This document shows, piece after piece, positions 60,120-64,000 of a stretch of DNA of 64,000 nucleotides. The position numbers and the translations under genes were made by a program. Each line of letters starts with the position of its first letter. The stretch's first letter is position 1. This DNA is from Candidatus Berkiella cookevillensis. GTDB lineage: Bacteria; Pseudomonadota; Gammaproteobacteria; Berkiellales; Berkiellaceae. The stretch covers positions 2,850,758-2,914,757 of the forward strand of contig NZ_LKHV02000001.1 in NCBI RefSeq assembly GCF_001431315.2, written 5' to 3'. The notes below the pieces were generated by a model that saw nothing but the letters and a program-made list of their open reading frames with translations, did not search any database and was not told the origin of the DNA.

Positions 60120-61793
60120 TCATGCGTTTTTTGCTTGAAGTGGTTTTGCTTTTAAACCAAATTTTCGAGTGATATACCATTGCTGCAACATGGATATTAA
60201 GTTATTGGCAACCCAATACAACACCAATCCAGCAGGGAATGATACAAACAATATGGTAAAGATAAACGGCATAGACATCATGATCTTAGCTTGCATAGGA
60301 TCCGGAGGTGGTGGATTCATACGTTGCTGGAAGAACATAGATGCACCCATAATAATAGGTAATACATAGTATGGATCTTTAATAGAAAGATCATTTATCC
60401 AGAAAATAAAAGGAGCTTGCCTTAACTCTACACTTTCAAGTAACACATAATATAAAGCAATAAATACTGGAATTTGGATAAGAATTGGCAAACAGCCACC
60501 CAGTGGATTTATTTTTTCTTTACGATATAACTCAATCAAAGACTGACTAAATTGTTGCTTATCCTCACCACATCGTTGCTTAAGCGCTTCAATTTTAGGC
60601 TGCACTTCTTTAAGATGCGCCATTGATTTATAGCTTGCTGCAGATAATTTATAAAACACTACTTTTATCAGAAGTGTTAACAAAATAATCGACCATCCCC
60701 AATTCCCAATAAAATCGTGAATATATTTCAACAACCAAAACAGCAATTGAGAAATTGGCCACAAAATACCGTAATCTACAGTGAGCTCAAGGCCTGGAGA
60801 AAGTTCTTTTAATACATCGGTAATTTCTGGTCCCAAATAGAGCCTTCCACCCACTTCAAGTGTTGATTGAGCAGGAACCTCAAAGGAAGACAAAGTACCA
60901 ATGGTATAGGTGTCATTTTCATCTACACGAGAATAATATTTTTGTTCCGCATCTTTTGAGGGAATCCAAGCACTTAAGAAATAGTGCTCCAACATGGCAA
61001 CCCAACCACCCTTTAAGGTTTGCTTAAAGGTATTTTGTTTCATGTCTTTGAAACTAACCTTTTTATAGGGCTTATCGGCAGTATGGACTGCAGCACCTTG
61101 ATACATTTGGACAGATAAAAAAGCTCTCTTTTGCTCTTCATGCTGTCTTTTAATTTGACCATAATAACTTCCAACCCAAGCGTTTTGTCTTGTGTTTTCT
61201 ATCTTGTAGGTTACATCGATCACATAACTATTTCGTTTGAGTGTAAATAGCTTGGTAACTCTAAGTCCTTCTTCTTCCCAGACAAGTGGTATTTGTAGTA
61301 TTTCTTGCGAAGGCGCAAGCACATATTTCGTTTGAGCAACTTTATACGCAGCTCTACCCTTTATTCTTGAATCAGGCCCAGAATTGTCTTGGCCTAAAAG
61401 CCCTGTTTGCACAACATAAAAACGCTTATCTTCAACATTATTTAGTAATTGATATGCATCATCAGGTGTTTCAAGAGAGGTTGGATATTGTGGTAAATTT
61501 GCAAAAACAATATCACCACCCTTTGGATCAATTTTAAGCTTAAAAACATCTGTATCAACGGTGATAAGCGTTGTTGGTGTCGTTGATGATGGTATATTTA
61601 AATGTGAGCTACTTGGCAACGAACTTTGAATATTCGGCACATCGGATGGAATATCTTTGTTAGGCTGTAGAGTCTGACTCGCCGATTTAGAGGCAAGCTC
61701 AGGTACTTGTTCTTGTTGCCATGTGCTGTACAGCATAAGTCCAACAACAAATAAAGATAATAAAATAAAAACGCGAATGCGTTGAAAATCCAT
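60120..61793 (-). CDS. yidC: Membrane protein insertase YidC
   Basis: A 557-residue Oxa1-family insertase. It has an N-terminal span (IRVFILLSLFVVGLMLYS), a large periplasmic P1 domain (about 40-335), and five C-terminal spans including LSAASYKSMAHLKEVQPKI and NPLGGCLPILIQIPVFIALY. The ATG at 61793 gives MDFQRIRVF, the usual start; the frame is open 23 codons further but would run into yidD. The chain ends with a basic tail. Confidence 0.96.
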   Translation of the reverse strand: MDFQRIRVFILLSLFVVGLMLYSTWQQEQVPELASKSASQTLQPNKDIPSDVPNIQSSLPSSSHLNIPSSTTPTTLITVDTDVFKLKIDPKGGDIVFANLPQYPTSLETPDDAYQLLNNVEDKRFYVVQTGLLGQDNSGPDSRIKGRAAYKVAQTKYVLAPSQEILQIPLVWEEEGLRVTKLFTLKRNSYVIDVTYKIENTRQNAWVGSYYGQIKRQHEEQKRAFLSVQMYQGAAVHTADKPYKKVSFKDMKQNTFKQTLKGGWVAMLEHYFLSAWIPSKDAEQKYYSRVDENDTYTIGTLSSFEVPAQSTLEVGGRLYLGPEITDVLKELSPGLELTVDYGILWPISQLLFWLLKYIHDFIGNWGWSIILLTLLIKVVFYKLSAASYKSMAHLKEVQPKIEALKQRCGEDKQQFSQSLIELYRKEKINPLGGCLPILIQIPVFIALYYVLLESVELRQAPFIFWINDLSIKDPYYVLPIIMGASMFFQQRMNPPPPDPMQAKIMMSMPFIFTILFVSFPAGLVLYWVANNLISMLQQWYITRKFGLKAKPLQAKNA

Positions 61794-61804
61794 GACCGTT
61801 CCTC

Positions 61805-62035
61805 TTATGGTACCAAATCTATGCCACCGGGATGAAAAGGATGACATTTCAATAATCGACAAATGACATATCTGCTCCCTCGTATGCTGCCATGCTTTTC
61901 AATTGCATCTATTGCATAATGAGAACAAGAGGGAAAAAATCGACAACTTCTTCCAAGCCATGGGCTTAGAAAATATTGATATCCTTTAATCAAAAGGACT
62001 AAGCTTCTTTGGGAAAAGGTGGTAAACGTTGCCAT
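61805..62035 (-). CDS. yidD: YidD membrane protein insertion efficiency factor
   Basis: A 76-residue protein of the YidD (haemolysin-like) family: [20 protein letters not shown], then [14 protein letters not shown] and [16 protein letters not shown]. It assists YidC-dependent insertion. The ATG at 62035 overlaps the end of rnpA by 37 bp, as is frequent for this pair; an internal start is possible. Confidence 0.92.
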   Translation of the reverse strand: MATFTTFSQRSLVLLIKGYQYFLSPWLGRSCRFFPSCSHYAIDAIEKHGSIRGSRYVICRLLKCHPFHPGGIDLVP

Positions 62036-62388
62036 ATCTTTTGCAATTCATACTTAATCTTTTCGTTGCTTGGACGTTGTTTGTCAGGCGTTTTCTTAAG
62101 CAAGACAACAATATCCAAACCTTTAATATCATCTTGAGCCAAGCGAAAACTTTCTTTGATGAGTCGTCTATAAGTATTTCGATTTACGGCTTTAGGAATT
62201 ACCCGTTTAGCGATAACAACGCCAAGGCGAGCTGTTTGAAGTTTATTGGCATAGTAATACAAACAAATCGAATAACTGTTAAGTCTCCTGCCTTTATTAA
62301 AAACAGCCTGAAACTCACTTCTAACAATTAAACGATTTGTTTTTGCAAACTTTAGCTTTGGAATTGCGCTGTGCTCATTTACTATCAA
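61999..62388 (-). CDS. rnpA: Ribonuclease P protein component
   Basis: The 129-residue protein subunit of RNase P. It is basic, with the RNR-like motif [16 protein letters not shown] and [13 protein letters not shown]. It begins 15 bp after rpmH. The RNA subunit gene rnpB is not in the window. Confidence 0.95.
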   Translation of the reverse strand: MIVNEHSAIPKLKFAKTNRLIVRSEFQAVFNKGRRLNSYSICLYYYANKLQTARLGVVIAKRVIPKAVNRNTYRRLIKESFRLAQDDIKGLDIVVLLKKTPDKQRPSNEKIKYELQKIWQRLPPFPKEA

Positions 62389-62403
62389 GCTAACACAATA
62401 CCT

Positions 62404-62559
62404 TTATTTCTTTAAGCCGCCGACAGAAACTAGATTTTTACGTCCTTTCTTACGACGTCTGCTTAATACGAGACGACCATTTTTAGATTGCATGCGCTTT
62501 CTAAATCCATGTGTTCTGGCTCTGGTTAGTCTTGTTTTTCTTTGGAAGGTTCTTTTCAT
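62404..62559 (-). CDS. rpmH: 50S ribosomal protein L34
   Basis: A 51-residue ribosomal protein: [11 protein letters not shown], then [15 protein letters not shown] and [10 protein letters not shown]. It is about five residues longer than E. coli L34, owing to a C-terminal VSVGGLKK extension. It is first in the minus-strand operon that runs through rnpA, yidD, yidC, mnmE, mnmG and rsmG to parAB. Confidence 0.96.
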   Translation of the reverse strand: MKRTFQRKTRLTRARTHGFRKRMQSKNGRLVLSRRRKKGRKNLVSVGGLKK

Positions 62560-62609
62560 TTTTGCACCAAGCTAGCTAACTATTTAGACACTGTAAAATT
62601 AGGTGGTCA

Positions 62610-62639
62610 ACTATAGTTGAATGGGACTCAATCTGTCAA
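62610..62639 (-). promoter_or_regulatory. Predicted promoter of the rpmH operon
   Basis: A perfect -35 TTGACA (62634-62639) and -10 TATAGT (62610-62615) are spaced 18 bp on the minus strand, about 50 bp before the rpmH start. It can drive the 8-kb run of closely spaced genes to the terminator at 54209-54234. Confidence 0.75.
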
Positions 62640-64000
62640 GTTTTAAAATCCAAATAGTATATTAAATATATATTTATGAAATTGAATAGATCAATGTTTA
62701 TGATTAGTCCTGTGTATAAGCGGAAAACTTGAAAAAATCATATTTTATCAACAATTTAGCTTATAAATTTCTGTGCATAACCCTTGGGATTATGTCTATT
62801 GTAAGCTCTGGATAATTTGGATTACAGCTCAAAATCATGAAAAGCATCGAATAATCCACAAAATTACACATTAGTTATACATAAGTTTTAAGAGAAATAC
62901 TTAAATGAACAAGATTTTTAAAAATTAGTAAATAATTATTATTTATTTAATATCTTATATACAGATGTAATAACTATAGAGCGATATTCTGTGGATAACT
63001 TGATGTTTTTTTTTAGAATCAATTAATTAAAAATTTTTATGGCTTGGGGTATGAGGGGGAACAAGCCTTTAATTAGCTGGGGATAACATGAGGCTTAACA
63101 AAATTTTTTAAAAGACACCCAAGTTATCCCGAGTATGTTGGTATAGTTTTACACAATTTATTTACATAACGGGCGTTATCTAACAAACAAATTATAAAAG
63201 ATCCTAATAAATATTATTTTATTATTTGATCTGATAAGTAATTTTTATAAACAGCGTGTTTTCCTGTGTATAACTACAAATAAATATTATATTTTAAATG
63301 CTTAGCTTAGGGCCAAGGCTTGGGATCTAATCGGTATTACATGTGAGAGAGCTGTTTATAACTAAGGCTATGAGTAGAAATTGTTGATAAGCACGTTATT
63401 TTTGCATGGATTATTGTCACTTTATTCACAATATAACCCCAAATACGTTGTATATCTTTGGTGTGGAATGATGGCGAGGAAGATTAAGGCAGGGCATAAA
63501 GAAGGCTTGGAAGATAATCACCTAAATCAAAATTAAATTTTTCATAATATTTTCTGGTGCTAGACAGTCATTTACATAAAAATCCAGTGTGGATAAGTTA
63601 AGAAAAGATCGTTAAACTACGGGTTCGTTGTAGGGGATCTAGTTTCTGAACATACAAAACACTAATAATCTTCCCTTATTTAGCATTTAGCGTAACGACT
63701 TACCCCCTAGCCCATAGGCGAAGGAGAACGTTTATTTTTATGGTCAATGTTGACCAAAAAGGGACGTTTCGCGATACGGAGTAAGTTGTTAGCCTTTAAT
63801 TATTTTAATTTTTAACTGTGTTTAATAACCTAAGTTATTAGATATGGTTTCGTTTTCGTTAAAAATTGTATTTTTGTCGGTTGTTTAAAGCATAAAAAGC
63901 AGTTTAAAAAGTTACGCTAAACATACAAACATAAATGACCTGTTTGTGAGTGTAATGATTAACATCACGATAATGTTTTGTCGCGGGAGTAAAAAAAGCG
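62640..64000. other. Probable chromosomal replication origin region (oriC)
   Basis: About 1.4 kb with no reading frame, strongly AT-rich. DnaA-box matches of the TTATNCACA form lie on the minus strand at 62710-62718, 62772-62780, 62990-62998 (perfect TTATCCACA), 63265-63273 and 63588-63596 (perfect), and on the plus strand at 63422-63430. An A/T-only-like tract at about 62910-62960 could be the unwinding element. GATC sites lie at 62689, 63200, 63228, 63324, 63607 and 63636. Position beside rpmH is the classic oriC/dnaA locus; dnaA itself would begin past the window end, its promoter probably in the last 200 bp. Confidence 0.75.

Noticed and set aside
62640..64000. The repeated TTATCCACA-like sites as a repeat array or CRISPR
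   Set aside because: They are irregularly spaced 9-mers in both orientations matching DnaA boxes, with no conserved longer repeat.

Overview
The window reads as one contiguous chromosomal segment of an AT-rich gammaproteobacterium. Housekeeping gene order (rho-ubiD-fre; lptM-lysA-dapF; cytochrome c4-dsbA diverging from engB; glmU-glmS; the nine-gene atp operon; rpmH-rnpA-yidD-yidC-mnmE-mnmG-rsmG-parA-parB next to the origin) is standard for the class. Two eukaryote-like genes stand out, an Ulp1/C48-type cysteine protease (2746-3591) and an F-box plus leucine-rich-repeat protein (35951-37138). Together with the AT richness they point to a host-associated or intracellular lineage, most likely Legionellales (Legionella/Coxiella/Berkiella-like). 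The lineage is inference; no rRNA or other decisive marker is present.

Layout. 1-2730: end of rho, ubiD and a fre-type flavin reductase. 2746-3591: the Ulp1-like protease with its own promoter and an upstream 26-bp perfect palindrome. 3807-9159 (minus): hemC-hemD-hemX-hemY-fpr. 9242-11090 (minus): an AlgZ/AlgR-type sensor and LytTR regulator, next to the hem genes as in Pseudomonas. 11324-15011: an esterase, then lptM-lysA-dapF-dsbB. 15012-15822: a gene-poor stretch with a 45-aa minus-strand ORF, a strong minus-strand terminator and a 136-bp MITE-like element. 15823-17620: Rsd/AlgQ, a 7Fe ferredoxin and an AlgP-like Lys/Ala-rich protein. 17745-23512: HAD phosphatase, 2-hydroxyacid dehydrogenase, a 46-aa membrane protein, speA, speE, PII and ubiK. 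23953-32205: Kef-type antiporter, comM, cytochrome c5, YgjP-like peptidase, dam, dsbA, cytochrome c4, engB. 32264-42326: polA, homoserine kinase, the F-box/LRR gene, uvrD, an MFS carrier, hmgA. 42446-46890: HU-like protein, YedK/SRAP, glmS, glmU. 47005-53920: the F1Fo ATP synthase operon. 54386-62559: the origin-proximal operon. 62560-64000: non-coding oriC-like DNA with DnaA boxes, GATC sites and an AT-rich tract, ending before where dnaA would be expected.

How it works together. Most genes serve core physiology: haem synthesis feeds the cytochromes c4 and c5, DsbA/DsbB provide periplasmic disulfides, UbiD/UbiK serve ubiquinone, SpeA/SpeE make polyamines, LysA/DapF make lysine and peptidoglycan precursors, and Dam matches the GATC sites at the origin. 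The two ubiquitin-pathway-like proteins are the best candidates for host-directed effectors. They are single genes set between housekeeping operons with no secretion machinery nearby. Several dispersed palindromic repeats lie in the larger intergenic gaps. I saw no tRNA, rRNA, CRISPR array, prophage or intact insertion sequence.
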